Positions 16,348 to 25,563 of a stretch of 64,000 nt of DNA are shown here, piece by piece; positions within the stretch are counted from its first letter, which is position 1; every line of letters starts with the position of its first letter. The notes under the pieces are model-generated. The model was not told where the DNA came from. It did no database searches and was given only the letters and a program-made list of their open reading frames with translations. The DNA is from Rhodospirillales bacterium (GTDB taxonomy: Bacteria > Pseudomonadota > Alphaproteobacteria > Rhodospirillales > Defluviicoccaceae). A program made the position numbers and the translations under genes. The stretch lies in contig JADJQT010000001.1 of assembly GCA_016712595.1 (NCBI GenBank), positions 2,043,501 to 2,107,500 of the forward strand. The letters run 5' to 3'.

Positions 16348-17504
16348 GGATCGGCGGCGTCGCGCAGTCCGTCGCCGAGGAAGTTGAAGGCGAGCACGGT
16401 GACGATCACCGGCGCCATCGGCAGCAGCAACCAGGGATAAAGGGCGACGGCTTCGATGTTCTGCGCTTCGGTCAACAGAACGCCCCAGCTGGTGACCGGT
16501 GGGCGCAGGCCGAGTCCGAGGAAACTGAGCGCCGTCTCGCCGAGGATCATCGAGGGGATCGACAGGGTTGCCGAGGCGATCAGGTGGCTCATGAAGTTGG
16601 GCAGCAGGTGGCGGGCGATGATACGCGGCGGGCTCGCGCCCATCAGCCGCGCCGCTGTGCAGAAGTCCTCTTCGCGCAACGCCAGCAGCTTCGAGCGGAC
16701 GGCGCGGGCGAGCCCCGGCCAGTCGAGCAGGCCGAGGATCAAGGTGATGCCGAAATAGACGAGGATCGGGCTCCAGTTGACCGGCAGCGCCGCCGATAGC
16801 GCCATCCATAGCGGCAGTTCCGGCAAGGATTTCAAGATCTCGATCACCCGTTGGATCGCGGCGTCGATCCAGCCGCCGAAGTAGCCGGCGATGCCGCCGA
16901 TGGTGATGCCGAGGACGAAGCTGACGGCGATGCCGAACAGGCCGACGGTCAGCGAGACGCGCGCGCCGTAGATAATCCGGGAAAAGACGTCGCGGCCCAG
17001 CCGGTCGGTGCCGAAGAAGAAGAATTCGCCGCCCTCAGCCGGACAGACGAGATGAAAATGCCCGCCGACCGCTCCCCAGAAGCGATAAGGATCTCCCCGG
17101 CAGAAAAAGCGCAGGCGCTGAACGCGCTGGTGATCATCCGCATACGTGCGCTTCATCGTCTCAAGGTCGAGTTGATAGTCGAGACCGTAGACGAAGGGGC
17201 CGATGAGACGCCCGTCGTCGAACAGTCGGATCCGTTGCGGCGGCGCGTAGATGAATTCCCGGTGTTTGGTATCTCGCGCATAAGGCGCCAGCACCTCGCA
17301 AATCACGATCGATGCGTAAAGCGCGAGGAGAATGGTCCCGGCGGCGACAGCCAAGCGGTGACGGCGGAACTTCCACCAGATCATCCGCCACTGCGGTGCC
17401 ATGTAATAGCGCTCCTGCTCGGGCGTCAGTGCCTCCGCTTCGAACGCCTCGAACGGCGTGGCGTCGACGGTGTGGGCCAGCCGGTCATTGCCCCCGGTGG
17501 TCAT
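16338..17504 (-). CDS. Oligopeptide-type ABC transporter permease (DppC/OppC-like)
   Basis: A 388-residue inner-membrane permease, the second of two. It has an N-terminal span (VAAGTILLALYASIVICEVLA), a long periplasmic loop of about 120 residues that is larger than usual, then the conserved FGTDRLGRDVFSRIIYGAR motif and five more spans. The cytoplasmic coupling loop is visible as EEDFCTAARLMGASPPRIIARHLLP. It starts at the ATG at 17504, overlapping the first permease gene by four bases (ATGA). The large loop is known from the OppC-type permeases that pair with very long binding proteins of the YejA type. Confidence 0.9.
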   Translation of the reverse strand: MTTGGNDRLAHTVDATPFEAFEAEALTPEQERYYMAPQWRMIWWKFRRHRLAVAAGTILLALYASIVICEVLAPYARDTKHREFIYAPPQRIRLFDDGRLIGPFVYGLDYQLDLETMKRTYADDHQRVQRLRFFCRGDPYRFWGAVGGHFHLVCPAEGGEFFFFGTDRLGRDVFSRIIYGARVSLTVGLFGIAVSFVLGITIGGIAGYFGGWIDAAIQRVIEILKSLPELPLWMALSAALPVNWSPILVYFGITLILGLLDWPGLARAVRSKLLALREEDFCTAARLMGASPPRIIARHLLPNFMSHLIASATLSIPSMILGETALSFLGLGLRPPVTSWGVLLTEAQNIEAVALYPWLLLPMAPVIVTVLAFNFLGDGLRDAADPYS

Positions 17505-18499
17505 CGCGTGACCCTGCCACCAAGGCGGATGCGAGGGTCGAGTAGCGCCAGCAGGACATCGGAAATGAACATGCCGAACACGGTCAGCACCGCGAGGAAC
17601 ATCAGGAACGAACCGGCGAGGTACATGTCCTGGCTTTGCAGGGCGGCCAGCAGCAAGGGGCCGGTGGTTTGCAGCGACATCACCGTCGAGACGATGACCG
17701 AACCGGAGACGATGCTGGGCAAAAGATTGCCGATGTCGGCGACGAACGGATTGAGCGCCATGCGCAGCGGATATTTGATCAGTAGGCGCCCGGGAGGAAG
17801 GCCCTTGGCGCGGCCGGTGACGACGTACTGCTTTTGCAGTTCGTCCAGCAGATTGGCGCGCAGGCGGCGGATCATCCCGGCGGTCCCGGACGTACCGATG
17901 ACCAGCACCGGCACCCACAGGTGCTCGAGCACCGAGAGCGCCTTTGCGATCGACCAGGGCTGGTTGATGAACGTGGCGTCCATCAACGTGCCGATCGACG
18001 TTCCGAACGCAACGTTGGCGAAATACATCAAGATCAGCGCCAGCAGGAAGTTCGGCGTCGCGAGGCCGAGCAGGCCGAGGAAGGTCAGCCCGTAGTCGCC
18101 CCAGCTATACTGGCGCGTCGCCGAATAGACGCCGATGGGAAACGAGATCACGTAGACAAAGATGATCGTCGCCGCGTTCAGCAGGACCGTGAGCAGGAGG
18201 CGGTCGCCGACGATTTCACTCACCGGGCGATTGTACTCGAATGAAAAGCCGAAATCGCCGTGCAGCATTCCCGTCAGCCACAGGCCGTACTGTTCGATCA
18301 TCGGGCGGTCGAGCCCGTACTGATGACGGAGGAAGTCGATCTTCTCCTGCGCCACCTGCTCGCCCTGGCTCTGCAGTTCGGCGATGAGGGTGCTGAGGTA
18401 ATCACCCGGCGGGAGCTGGATGATGACGAAGACAAGGGCGCTGATGACCAGCAAGGTCAGCGCCATCACCGCGAGCCGGCGGGCAAGAAAGAGCAGCAT
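17501..18499 (-). CDS. Oligopeptide-type ABC transporter permease (DppB/OppB-like)
   Basis: A 332-residue inner-membrane permease. It starts MLLFLARRLAVMALTLLVIS, the usual N-terminal span, then LRHQYGLDRPMIEQYGLWL, and contains the coupling segment IRRLRANLLDELQKQYVVTG with the following RAKGLPP. Six membrane spans can be drawn. It lies 10 bases after the binding-protein gene and overlaps the second permease gene, so the transporter is one transcription unit. Confidence 0.92.
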   Translation of the reverse strand: MLLFLARRLAVMALTLLVISALVFVIIQLPPGDYLSTLIAELQSQGEQVAQEKIDFLRHQYGLDRPMIEQYGLWLTGMLHGDFGFSFEYNRPVSEIVGDRLLLTVLLNAATIIFVYVISFPIGVYSATRQYSWGDYGLTFLGLLGLATPNFLLALILMYFANVAFGTSIGTLMDATFINQPWSIAKALSVLEHLWVPVLVIGTSGTAGMIRRLRANLLDELQKQYVVTGRAKGLPPGRLLIKYPLRMALNPFVADIGNLLPSIVSGSVIVSTVMSLQTTGPLLLAALQSQDMYLAGSFLMFLAVLTVFGMFISDVLLALLDPRIRLGGRVTR

Positions 18500-18509
18500 T
18501 GCGCCCCCG

Positions 18510-20519
18510 TCAACCGCCGCCGGACGACGTGCCGTCGTCGAATGAAAACGACGTGCCGTCGTCGAGTGAAGACGCCGCGTCGTCGTTCAGCCAGAACGTA
18601 TCGGGATGATAGACGCCGAAGAACGCGCCTGGCTCCCAGTTGTAGATCGCCTCGACCGGCACGTTGCGCAGCCGGTCGGAGACGACCACCGGCTGCGGAA
18701 CGTTGCGCACGGTGCCGATGGTAAACTGGAACTCGCTGCGGATCGCCAGCATACGGTGCCACAGCGCGCGCTTGGCCTCGATGGTGTTCGCGGCGATCCA
18801 GTTCTCGTAGAGGCCGAGCAGCGATTCCGCCTGCGTATCGTCGACGGGCAGGCCGGCGCGGCCCGAGGTCTCGAAGTACTGGCCCCATTTCGGCCAGCAC
18901 AGTTGCTGCTGGCTGGTCGGCGCCAGCTCCGTGGGAGGTGTCTGCGCCGAGGCCAGCGCGTTCTCAAGGCCGTACCAGACGGTCATCGTCGACTGACCGG
19001 CGAACGCCCGGTTGCGCAGCACGTCCCGCTGTTCGGACTTGGGCAGCAGGCGGATGCCGATCTGTCGCCAGCTGTCGGTGATGAGCTGCAGAATGGCGAT
19101 CTGGCTCGGCTCCTCGCCCGCCGTCTCGACGACGATCTCGATCGGCCGTCCATCCGGCATCAGCCGGGTATCGCTGCCCTCTCGGCCGGTCAACCCGATC
19201 TCGTCGAGCAGGCGATTGGCCTCGTCGAGGTCGAACCGCGTCCATCGCTCGGCGTATTCCGGACGGTAGAGCGGGCTTTGCGGCAACACCGTATCATTGG
19301 CCTCGCTGGCCAGTCCGAAGTAGATCACCTGGTTGATCTCCCGGCGATCGATGGCGAGGGAGAGCGCCCGGCGGAAGCGGACGTCGCGCAGCAGCGCGCG
19401 CCAGCCGGGATCGTCGATGGTGAGATCGGGATAGAGCGCCAGCTCCGAGCCGCGAGCCGAGCGCCACAGGCGAACATGAAAGCCGTTGCGCTTCTCACCC
19501 TGCTTGAGAACCGTATAGTTCTCGAATCCGAGGCCACGCGCCTGCAGGTCGGCATCGCCGGCGGCTGACTTCGCCGGGATAAGCGCGGCGCTCGCCACCG
19601 TCATCGACACCGAATCGATATAGGGGAGTTGCCGGCCCTCGGGATCGACGCGGTGGAAATAGGGATTGCGGGTGAAGACGAAGCGGCTGGTCGGCGGCCG
19701 CGTTTCGAGCTTCCACGGCTCGAGCGTCGGCAGGTCGGGATCGTCGTTGCGGTAGGGCTCACTCGCGAGGTTGAACATTGCCTGCCAGTTACGGCGCCCG
19801 GCGGCCTTGGCAAGCGCCTGCAGTTCGCTCTCGTCGCGGTAACGGGGATGGAGCGCCTTCAGGGTGTGCGCCGGTGCAAAGATGTATTCGGGCCGGGCAC
19901 CGGCGAGCGCCGGCAGAAAAAACGGGTTTGGCTTTGCCCAGGTGTAGCGAACGGTCGTTGCGTCAAGGACCTCGAAGCGCGGCGGCTGGCCGTCGACGAG
20001 CAGGAAGCGATCGGGACCGCCCGGCGACAGCTCGTGATTGTTGGCGATGTCCTCCCAATAGAAGAGGAAGTCCTCGGCGGTGAACGGCGCGCCATCCGAC
20101 CAGCGGTGCCCCTTGCGCAGGTGAAGGGTGAAAATCCGGTCCTCTTGAACGTCGAGGCCGGCGAGCAGGTCCGGAACAAGGTTCCAATTGCGGTCATACC
20201 CGACGAGGCGGGCGTAGCCCCAGACGACCATCATCCGCGTGTCCTTCGGCTGGCTGACCAGCGTGCGCAACTCACCGCCATACCGGCCCGGCATCATTCC
20301 CGGCGCAGAAAAGTCGGCGACGGCGGGCGTTTGCGGCAGGCGGTCGTCAACGGGCGGCAGTGTTCCCGCCGCCACCTGGTCCGCCAGCATCGGTGCCTCC
20401 TGATAGCGGGCGGCAGAGACATCCGTGTCCGTGACGATGAGCGTGGTGATGACCATGGCGACGGCGAGGATGACGAGTTTGCATCCGCGCCGCGCCGTGC
20501 CGGGTGTCTTGCGGCTCAT
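18510..20519 (-). CDS. Oligopeptide-type ABC transporter substrate-binding protein (SBP_bac_5, YejA-like length)
   Basis: A 669-residue exported binding protein, longer than the usual 530 and near the YejA size. The N-terminus has a hydrophobic segment (LVILAVAMVITTLIVTDTDV) that is either an uncleaved anchor or a signal peptide. Family signatures seen are FTLHLRKGHRWSDGAPFTAEDFLFYWED, the mid-protein DVRFRRALSLAIDRREINQV and LLDEIGLTGR (each cited in part). The last 20 residues are an unusual acidic-serine repeat (LDDGTSFS FDDGTSSG) encoded by a 24-base tandem repeat. Its start overlaps the ATPase gene by ATGA. Confidence 0.92.
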   Translation of the reverse strand: MSRKTPGTARRGCKLVILAVAMVITTLIVTDTDVSAARYQEAPMLADQVAAGTLPPVDDRLPQTPAVADFSAPGMMPGRYGGELRTLVSQPKDTRMMVVWGYARLVGYDRNWNLVPDLLAGLDVQEDRIFTLHLRKGHRWSDGAPFTAEDFLFYWEDIANNHELSPGGPDRFLLVDGQPPRFEVLDATTVRYTWAKPNPFFLPALAGARPEYIFAPAHTLKALHPRYRDESELQALAKAAGRRNWQAMFNLASEPYRNDDPDLPTLEPWKLETRPPTSRFVFTRNPYFHRVDPEGRQLPYIDSVSMTVASAALIPAKSAAGDADLQARGLGFENYTVLKQGEKRNGFHVRLWRSARGSELALYPDLTIDDPGWRALLRDVRFRRALSLAIDRREINQVIYFGLASEANDTVLPQSPLYRPEYAERWTRFDLDEANRLLDEIGLTGREGSDTRLMPDGRPIEIVVETAGEEPSQIAILQLITDSWRQIGIRLLPKSEQRDVLRNRAFAGQSTMTVWYGLENALASAQTPPTELAPTSQQQLCWPKWGQYFETSGRAGLPVDDTQAESLLGLYENWIAANTIEAKRALWHRMLAIRSEFQFTIGTVRNVPQPVVVSDRLRNVPVEAIYNWEPGAFFGVYHPDTFWLNDDAASSLDDGTSFSFDDGTSSGGG
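18524..18571. repeat. 24-base tandem repeat encoding an acidic-serine tail
   Basis: Two adjacent 24-base units (18524-18547 and 18548-18571) differ at two positions; a degenerate third unit follows. The repeat lies at the very end of the binding-protein gene and encodes an eight-residue unit, DDGTSxxF. Copy number may vary between strains. Confidence 0.75.
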
Positions 20520-22492
20520 CCGGATGCCCCGGGCGAAGGCACTCCGGACCGCGATCTCCCCGGGCTCGACGGGGGGGCGGAATGGGCGCGGACGCGGTGA
20601 CCGCCGCCGAGGTCATAAAGGCCAGGCGGCCCCGCGCCATCCTCGTCGAACGGCGGCGGCCAAGCGGCGGGACTCGATGCCCGCCCGCCCATCAGCGCCG
20701 CGAAGTCGAGGCGGCGAGCGGGATCGGGGTAGGGGACGGCGGCGAGCAGGGCGCGGGTATAGGGGTGGAGCGGATCGCGGAACAGCGTCTCGCGCGGGGC
20801 TTCCTCGACGATGCGCCCGGCACACATCACGGCGATGCGCTCGGCCATGTAGTCGACGACCGCAAGGTTATGCGAGATGAACAGGTAGGTCAGGCCCAAT
20901 TCCTGCTGCAGGTCCTTCAGAAGATTGAGGATCTGTGCCTGGACCGAGACATCGAGGGCGGAGACCGGCTCATCGCAGATGAGCAGGTCCGGCTGCAGCG
21001 CCAGGGCGCGGGCGATGCCGATGCGCTGTCGCTGTCCGCCGGAAAAGCTGTGTGGATAACGGCCGAGATGGCGGGGATCGAGTCCGACGCGGCGCATCAG
21101 CTCGGCGACAAGCTCGCGGCGATAGGCGTGATCTCCGACGCGGTGAACGATCAGTGGTTCGGCGACGATGTCGAAGACGTTCATTCGCGGATCGAGGGAG
21201 CCGAAGGGGTCCTGAAAAACGTACTGGATGCGGCGGCGATATGGCTTCAGCGCCGCTTGATCGAGCTTGACCAGATCGACCAGCTGCGTGCCGTCATCGA
21301 AGATCACCGAGCCGGCGTCGGGCTCGATCGCCCGCAAGATGACCTTGCTGACCGTGGTCTTGCCGCAGCCGCTCTCACCGACGAGGCCAAGGCAGCTGCC
21401 GCGCTCAATGCGCAGGCTGACGTCATCGACGACCTTGAGTCCGGGGCCGTTTTCGCCACGGGCGCCGAACAGCCCACGCCGCCGCCGTTCGCGAAACGTC
21501 TTGGAGACTCCGGCAACATCGAGCAGCGGCTGGTCGCGCGCGCCGCGGGCACCGTGATCGATCCGGCGGGTGAGCAGGTGACCGGGACCGACGCGAATTT
21601 CACGCAACGGCCGCAGGCGCTCGCCCGGCTTCATGTCAAAGTGCGGGACCGCCGCCAGGAGGGCCTTGAGGTAGGGGTGCTGCGGTGCGCGAAAGAGATC
21701 GCCGAGCATGCCGCTCTCGACGACGCGGCCACGATACATGACCACCACTTCCTCGGCGACGTTGGCGACGACGCCGAGATCGTGAGTAATCAAAAGCAGT
21801 GCCATGCCGAGTTCGCTGCGCAGGTCGTCGATCAACTTGAGGATCTGTGCCTGGATGGTGACGTCGAGGGCGGTCGACGGCTCGTCCGCGATCAGCAACG
21901 CCGGCCGGCAGATCAGTGCCATCGCGATCATCGCCCGCTGACGCAGCCCGCCCGAGAGCTCGAATGGATACGCGTCATACGCGCGCTGGGCATCGGGGAA
22001 GCCGACGAGGCCGAGCATCGCGATCGTAACGCGCCGCGCGTCCTTGCGCCCGGTGGAAACATGGGTCAGCAGCGCTTCGCTCACCTGATCGCCGATCGTG
22101 TGCAGCGGCGAGAGCGACGTCATGGGCTCTTGAAAGATCATCGAGATCCGCCGGCCGCGAACGGCGCGATACTGCCGAGTGTCGGGCGAAAGTATCGCAA
22201 GGTCGAGCGGTGCCTGCGTCTTGCCGCTTGCGGCGTCGGAGCCGGCCAGCAAAATCTCACCCCGGCTGATCCGCGCCGTGCGCGGCAGGATTCCCAAGAT
22301 GGCTTGTGCGGTGACCGATTTGCCGGAGCCGGATTCACCGACAAGGGCCACCGCCCCGCCGCAACGCACGCGAAAACCGAGGCCATTGACGGCGCGCAGC
22401 GGGCCGGAGGGAAGCGCGAAATCGACGGTCAGATCGCGCACGCGCATCAATTCGCCCGCCGGCAAACGTGCCTCCAGCGCCGGCTCAGCCAA
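20516..22492 (-). CDS. Fused two-domain ABC ATPase of an oligopeptide-type transporter
   Basis: A 658-residue cytoplasmic protein with two complete nucleotide-binding domains. The first has Walker A GESGSGKS (about residues 52-59), signature LSGGLRQR and Walker B LLIADEPS; the second, from about 340, has Walker A GESGCGKT, signature FSGGQRQR and LLICDEPV. Each domain ends in the oligopeptide-specific extension with the HPYLKALLAA/HPYTRALLAA motif. The start appears to be a TTG at 22492 with GAGG six bases upstream; it overlaps the deacetylase-like gene by eight bases. This couples the transporter to the glycosyltransferase genes in one operon. Confidence 0.92.
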   Translation of the reverse strand: MAEPALEARLPAGELMRVRDLTVDFALPSGPLRAVNGLGFRVRCGGAVALVGESGSGKSVTAQAILGILPRTARISRGEILLAGSDAASGKTQAPLDLAILSPDTRQYRAVRGRRISMIFQEPMTSLSPLHTIGDQVSEALLTHVSTGRKDARRVTIAMLGLVGFPDAQRAYDAYPFELSGGLRQRAMIAMALICRPALLIADEPSTALDVTIQAQILKLIDDLRSELGMALLLITHDLGVVANVAEEVVVMYRGRVVESGMLGDLFRAPQHPYLKALLAAVPHFDMKPGERLRPLREIRVGPGHLLTRRIDHGARGARDQPLLDVAGVSKTFRERRRRGLFGARGENGPGLKVVDDVSLRIERGSCLGLVGESGCGKTTVSKVILRAIEPDAGSVIFDDGTQLVDLVKLDQAALKPYRRRIQYVFQDPFGSLDPRMNVFDIVAEPLIVHRVGDHAYRRELVAELMRRVGLDPRHLGRYPHSFSGGQRQRIGIARALALQPDLLICDEPVSALDVSVQAQILNLLKDLQQELGLTYLFISHNLAVVDYMAERIAVMCAGRIVEEAPRETLFRDPLHPYTRALLAAVPYPDPARRLDFAALMGGRASSPAAWPPPFDEDGAGPPGLYDLGGGHRVRAHSAPPSSPGRSRSGVPSPGASG

Positions 22493-23240
22493 AGAAGGCC
22501 TCTTCGGCCGAAAGCCAGCGAGCCGCCGGATGCGCGCGCGTGTGGTCCAAAATCGCCTCGATGAACGTCCAGCAGCCGGCGTCGTGAAAGCCGTGGTGAG
22601 TCATCAGTCCGGTCGGCTCGCCGGCATCGACCCGCCCCTCGCGCCGGGCTCGCAGGTGGCTTATGACCTGATCGAGGACCGGGGCAAGACCGAAGAACCC
22701 GCGCGTGCCCTGCCAGTCGATGATATCGACGTGAACGTTGGTTTGGCGGAGGCTGTTCGCCGCTACGGCGACAGGACGCGGACCGAGGGTTGAAACCGCC
22801 TTGAGGCCGCAGGCGCCCAGGTGGGACAGCAGGTGCGCCTCCATCCGGTTCCAGGGCGCCACGAAGATGGGAAGCGCGCGGGCAAACGTGGTGATGTGCC
22901 GCCAGCCCCGGACAATTTCGTCCAGCATGATCGCAAGCGGCCGGTGCAATCCGAACTCCTCCTGTCGCACCCCGTCCGGCGCATGGTTGGCATGGCTCCA
23001 GCCGTGTTGCAGAACAGAGGCGAGGCGACGGCTGGCGAGGTGGCGGCGCAAGCCATCATCGGCGCCCGACGGGATCACCGCGAGCGCGACCGGTGTTGCC
23101 TTGGCGGCGGCGATGTCGAGCAGGTGCTCGAGCTCGAGGGTCACACGCGTCGCATCATCGTCGCGCCACCAGAATGTCGCGCAGCGGCCGCCTTCATGCC
23201 AGGCATCAAGCTCGCGCATCAGATCAGCCCAATCGCTCAT
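22485..23240 (-). CDS. Polysaccharide-deacetylase-like (CE4 fold) protein
   Basis: A 251-residue soluble protein. The N-terminal FWWRDDDATRVT segment resembles the CE4 NodB motif 1, with its paired aspartates, and LQHGWSHANHAP provides the His-x-x-x-His metal pair of motif 2. LPIFVAPWNRME corresponds to motif 3 and LMTHHGFHD to the late histidine motif. Such proteins usually remove acetyl groups from sugars, but this short, divergent group is uncharacterised and has no signal peptide, so it may act on a cytoplasmic lipid-linked sugar. It overlaps the preceding glycosyltransferase gene by four bases. Confidence 0.78.
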   Translation of the reverse strand: MSDWADLMRELDAWHEGGRCATFWWRDDDATRVTLELEHLLDIAAAKATPVALAVIPSGADDGLRRHLASRRLASVLQHGWSHANHAPDGVRQEEFGLHRPLAIMLDEIVRGWRHITTFARALPIFVAPWNRMEAHLLSHLGACGLKAVSTLGPRPVAVAANSLRQTNVHVDIIDWQGTRGFFGLAPVLDQVISHLRARREGRVDAGEPTGLMTHHGFHDAGCWTFIEAILDHTRAHPAARWLSAEEAFFG

Positions 23241-24412
23241 GATCCGCCCTGCCCGGCACGCGCGCGGCGGGCGAGTGCGCCGATGATCCGCGCGGTGTTT
23301 GTGATTCCCCCCCGGTCGATTTCGACGCAAGGCGGCTTCAACGTCAATGCCTTGTCGACGGCGGCGGCAAGTATTTCCGCCGTCAGGCCGGCCGGATCGA
23401 CGCTAACCGCCCATCCGCGCGCATCGAGGATCTGCGCGCGCAGCGTCTGCTCCGTCTCGTTGCCGGCGGCGAACGGAACGAACACGGCACGCGCGCCCGC
23501 CTGCAGGACGTCCATAACCGTATTGTAGCCCGCCTGGGAGATCGAAACCGCGCAGGACTGCAGCATTGCCGGCAGATCCGGGCGCCAGCGCTCGACGATA
23601 ACGCCCGGTGGCGGTGACCAGGCGAGCTGGTCATAGGCCGCGTCCGCGAGATTGGGGCCGGTGATCAGTCGCCATGTCCGCTCGGCCAGGCGGGTGAGCG
23701 GCTTTGCCGCCAGCGCCGCACGCAACAACGGCAGTCCGACGGCGCCGCCGCCCACCGAGACGATAACCTCGCCGGCCCCGATCGGGCTTGCTCCGCGTTC
23801 GGCGGGTTCGGGCGGCGGTTCGACGACATAGCCGGTGTAGGTCAGACGTTCGGCAATGTCCGCCATTTCGGGAAACGACGCCTCGATCGGAACCAACCGG
23901 GCGTCGCCGTGAACGAGGATGCGATCGAACCACGAGCGGGCGAGCGATACGGCCTTGCGGTTCTTCGTCGCGTCCGGCCTGTGAACGAGGATGTCGCGCA
24001 GTGAGCAGACGATCACCGGCGGTTGCGGCCGGGCGCGGGCGGCGGCCAGCAACGGCAGCAGTTCGAAGGCGAACATCCGCCGGCCGAACGGGAACAGCTC
24101 AATCATCACCACATTGGGATCGAAGGCCGCGAACTCGGACAACAACCGGGTGGCGCGCCGCTCGCGCCACGCATCGTCGATCGGCCGGCCGTCCTCGTCG
24201 ATTAGTGTTGCGAAGGTATCATCGGCCGCGTGCGCCGGCGGAAGGAAGATTCGCGCGCAGCCGGTAAAGTCGATTCCCGGTACGTTCCGTCCGCCGAGCG
24301 CGACCGAAACGTCGAGGCCCGAGGCCGCCATGCGGCGGACAATCAGCGACGCGCGCTTGAGATGGCCGATGCCGAGAAGATGCTGGACGTAGACCAGGAC
24401 GCGGGGGGTCAA
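23237..24412 (-). CDS. MurG/GT28-like glycosyltransferase
   Basis: A 391-residue GT-B-fold protein. The N-terminal segment VLVYVQHLLGIGHLKRASLI carries the GxGHxxR sugar-transferase motif, and the C-terminal domain has VSVGGGAVGLPLL and SISQAGYNTVMDVLQAGARA, the usual nucleotide-sugar-binding stretch of GT28-type enzymes. The start is a TTG at 24412 that overlaps the upstream gene by TTGA; longer versions are out of frame with the family. It resembles the protein at 26850-28076, so the operon holds two such enzymes. Confidence 0.85.
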   Translation of the reverse strand: MTPRVLVYVQHLLGIGHLKRASLIVRRMAASGLDVSVALGGRNVPGIDFTGCARIFLPPAHAADDTFATLIDEDGRPIDDAWRERRATRLLSEFAAFDPNVVMIELFPFGRRMFAFELLPLLAAARARPQPPVIVCSLRDILVHRPDATKNRKAVSLARSWFDRILVHGDARLVPIEASFPEMADIAERLTYTGYVVEPPPEPAERGASPIGAGEVIVSVGGGAVGLPLLRAALAAKPLTRLAERTWRLITGPNLADAAYDQLAWSPPPGVIVERWRPDLPAMLQSCAVSISQAGYNTVMDVLQAGARAVFVPFAAGNETEQTLRAQILDARGWAVSVDPAGLTAEILAAAVDKALTLKPPCVEIDRGGITNTARIIGALARRARAGQGGS

Positions 24413-25563
24413 GCGATCCTCCTCGCCCGTCCGACCAGCGCGCGCAGGGCGTCGTTTAGCGTCGCGGCGGCGGCGGCGACGTCGTGGCGCGCCTGAACAC
24501 GCCTTCGCGCCGCTCGTCCCATCTGCCGGCGGCGAAGCGGTTCGTCGAGCAGAACCGCGATGGCTGAAGCCAGCGCATGGGCATCGCCGATCGGCGCCAG
24601 CAGGCCCGTCGTCCCGTCGGCGACGACGTCGGCTACGCCCCCGCTTCGCCCGGCGACGACCGGAACGCCCGCCGCCTGCGCCTCGATCAGCGCCATGCCC
24701 CAGGCCTCGCCGATCGCGGGCCACGCGCAAAGATCGGCGGCGGCGTAAAGCGCAGGCAGCTCCGCTTCGTCGATGCGCCCGATCCAGTGGACTCGCTCGT
24801 GCAGCGGGGCAAATGCGGCGGCCACCGCGGCGCGCGCCGGACCGTCCCCGATCACCATCAGCCGCCAGGCGCGACCGGCAATCCGGGCGAGCGCGTCCGC
24901 CAGCAGCCGGTAGGATGCCAGCTTGTCGCCCGGGCGCATCATCGCAACGCAGGCGATGAGCGGCGTCTCAGCGGGGATGCCGTGCCGGCGGCGGGTGGCG
25001 AGGCGCGCCACAGGATCGTTGCTCGCTGCCACGAACGCAGCCGCGTCGACGAAAGGGGGGAGGGGGACGAGACGGGAGGACGGGCAGAGCAACGGGCGAA
25101 GGCCCTGCGTGTCCGCCGAGTTGAGCACGAAAAGCAGGTCGGCGCGGGCGATCGCGCTGGCGGCCGCCGCGAGACCGTCGGCCCACGGCCCGCGCGCGCG
25201 TTTCGCCGCATGCGACGCTTCCGCCACGACATAGGGGATGCCGAGATGATCGCACACCCAAGGTCCCACCCAGTCGGGCGCCTTGTGGTAGAGGTGATAG
25301 GTGAACCACAGGTCCGGGCGTTGGTCCGCGCCCGCGCCCGCCCAACACCGCACCAGGCGCTCGGCGATGCGGTGCCCGAGGCGGGCGATTTTCTTCTGCC
25401 GCTCGCTATCGCCGGCGCCTTCGTAGCTGCGCAGACGCGAGGCGGTCACGATGGCGTGACCGCCGGCGGCGAGAGCGGCGGTCAGTAAGCGCGCCATCGT
25501 CCGCTCACCCGAAGGCAGCGGATGACGGGCCGATTTCATCGGCGCATAGAACGCTATTCGCAT
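24409..25563 (-). CDS. GT4-family glycosyltransferase
   Basis: A 384-residue GT-B glycosyltransferase. The N-terminal domain starts MRIAFYAPMKSARHPLPSGE, and the C-terminal domain has the GT4 pattern VHWIGRIDEAELPALYAAAD, the EAWGMALIEAQAAGVPVVA catalytic segment and GGVADVVADGTTGLL. It would transfer a sugar from a nucleotide donor; acceptor and sugar are unknown. The ATG at 25563 overlaps the upstream glycosyltransferase gene by 10 bases. Confidence 0.9.
   Translation of the reverse strand: MRIAFYAPMKSARHPLPSGERTMARLLTAALAAGGHAIVTASRLRSYEGAGDSERQKKIARLGHRIAERLVRCWAGAGADQRPDLWFTYHLYHKAPDWVGPWVCDHLGIPYVVAEASHAAKRARGPWADGLAAAASAIARADLLFVLNSADTQGLRPLLCPSSRLVPLPPFVDAAAFVAASNDPVARLATRRRHGIPAETPLIACVAMMRPGDKLASYRLLADALARIAGRAWRLMVIGDGPARAAVAAAFAPLHERVHWIGRIDEAELPALYAAADLCAWPAIGEAWGMALIEAQAAGVPVVAGRSGGVADVVADGTTGLLAPIGDAHALASAIAVLLDEPLRRRQMGRAARRRVQARHDVAAAAATLNDALRALVGRARRIA

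Noticed and set aside
20504..22564. Open frame of 686 codons on the plus strand
   Set aside because: It is the antisense shadow of the two-domain ABC ATPase gene; its residue composition is that of the complementary frame of GC-rich DNA.
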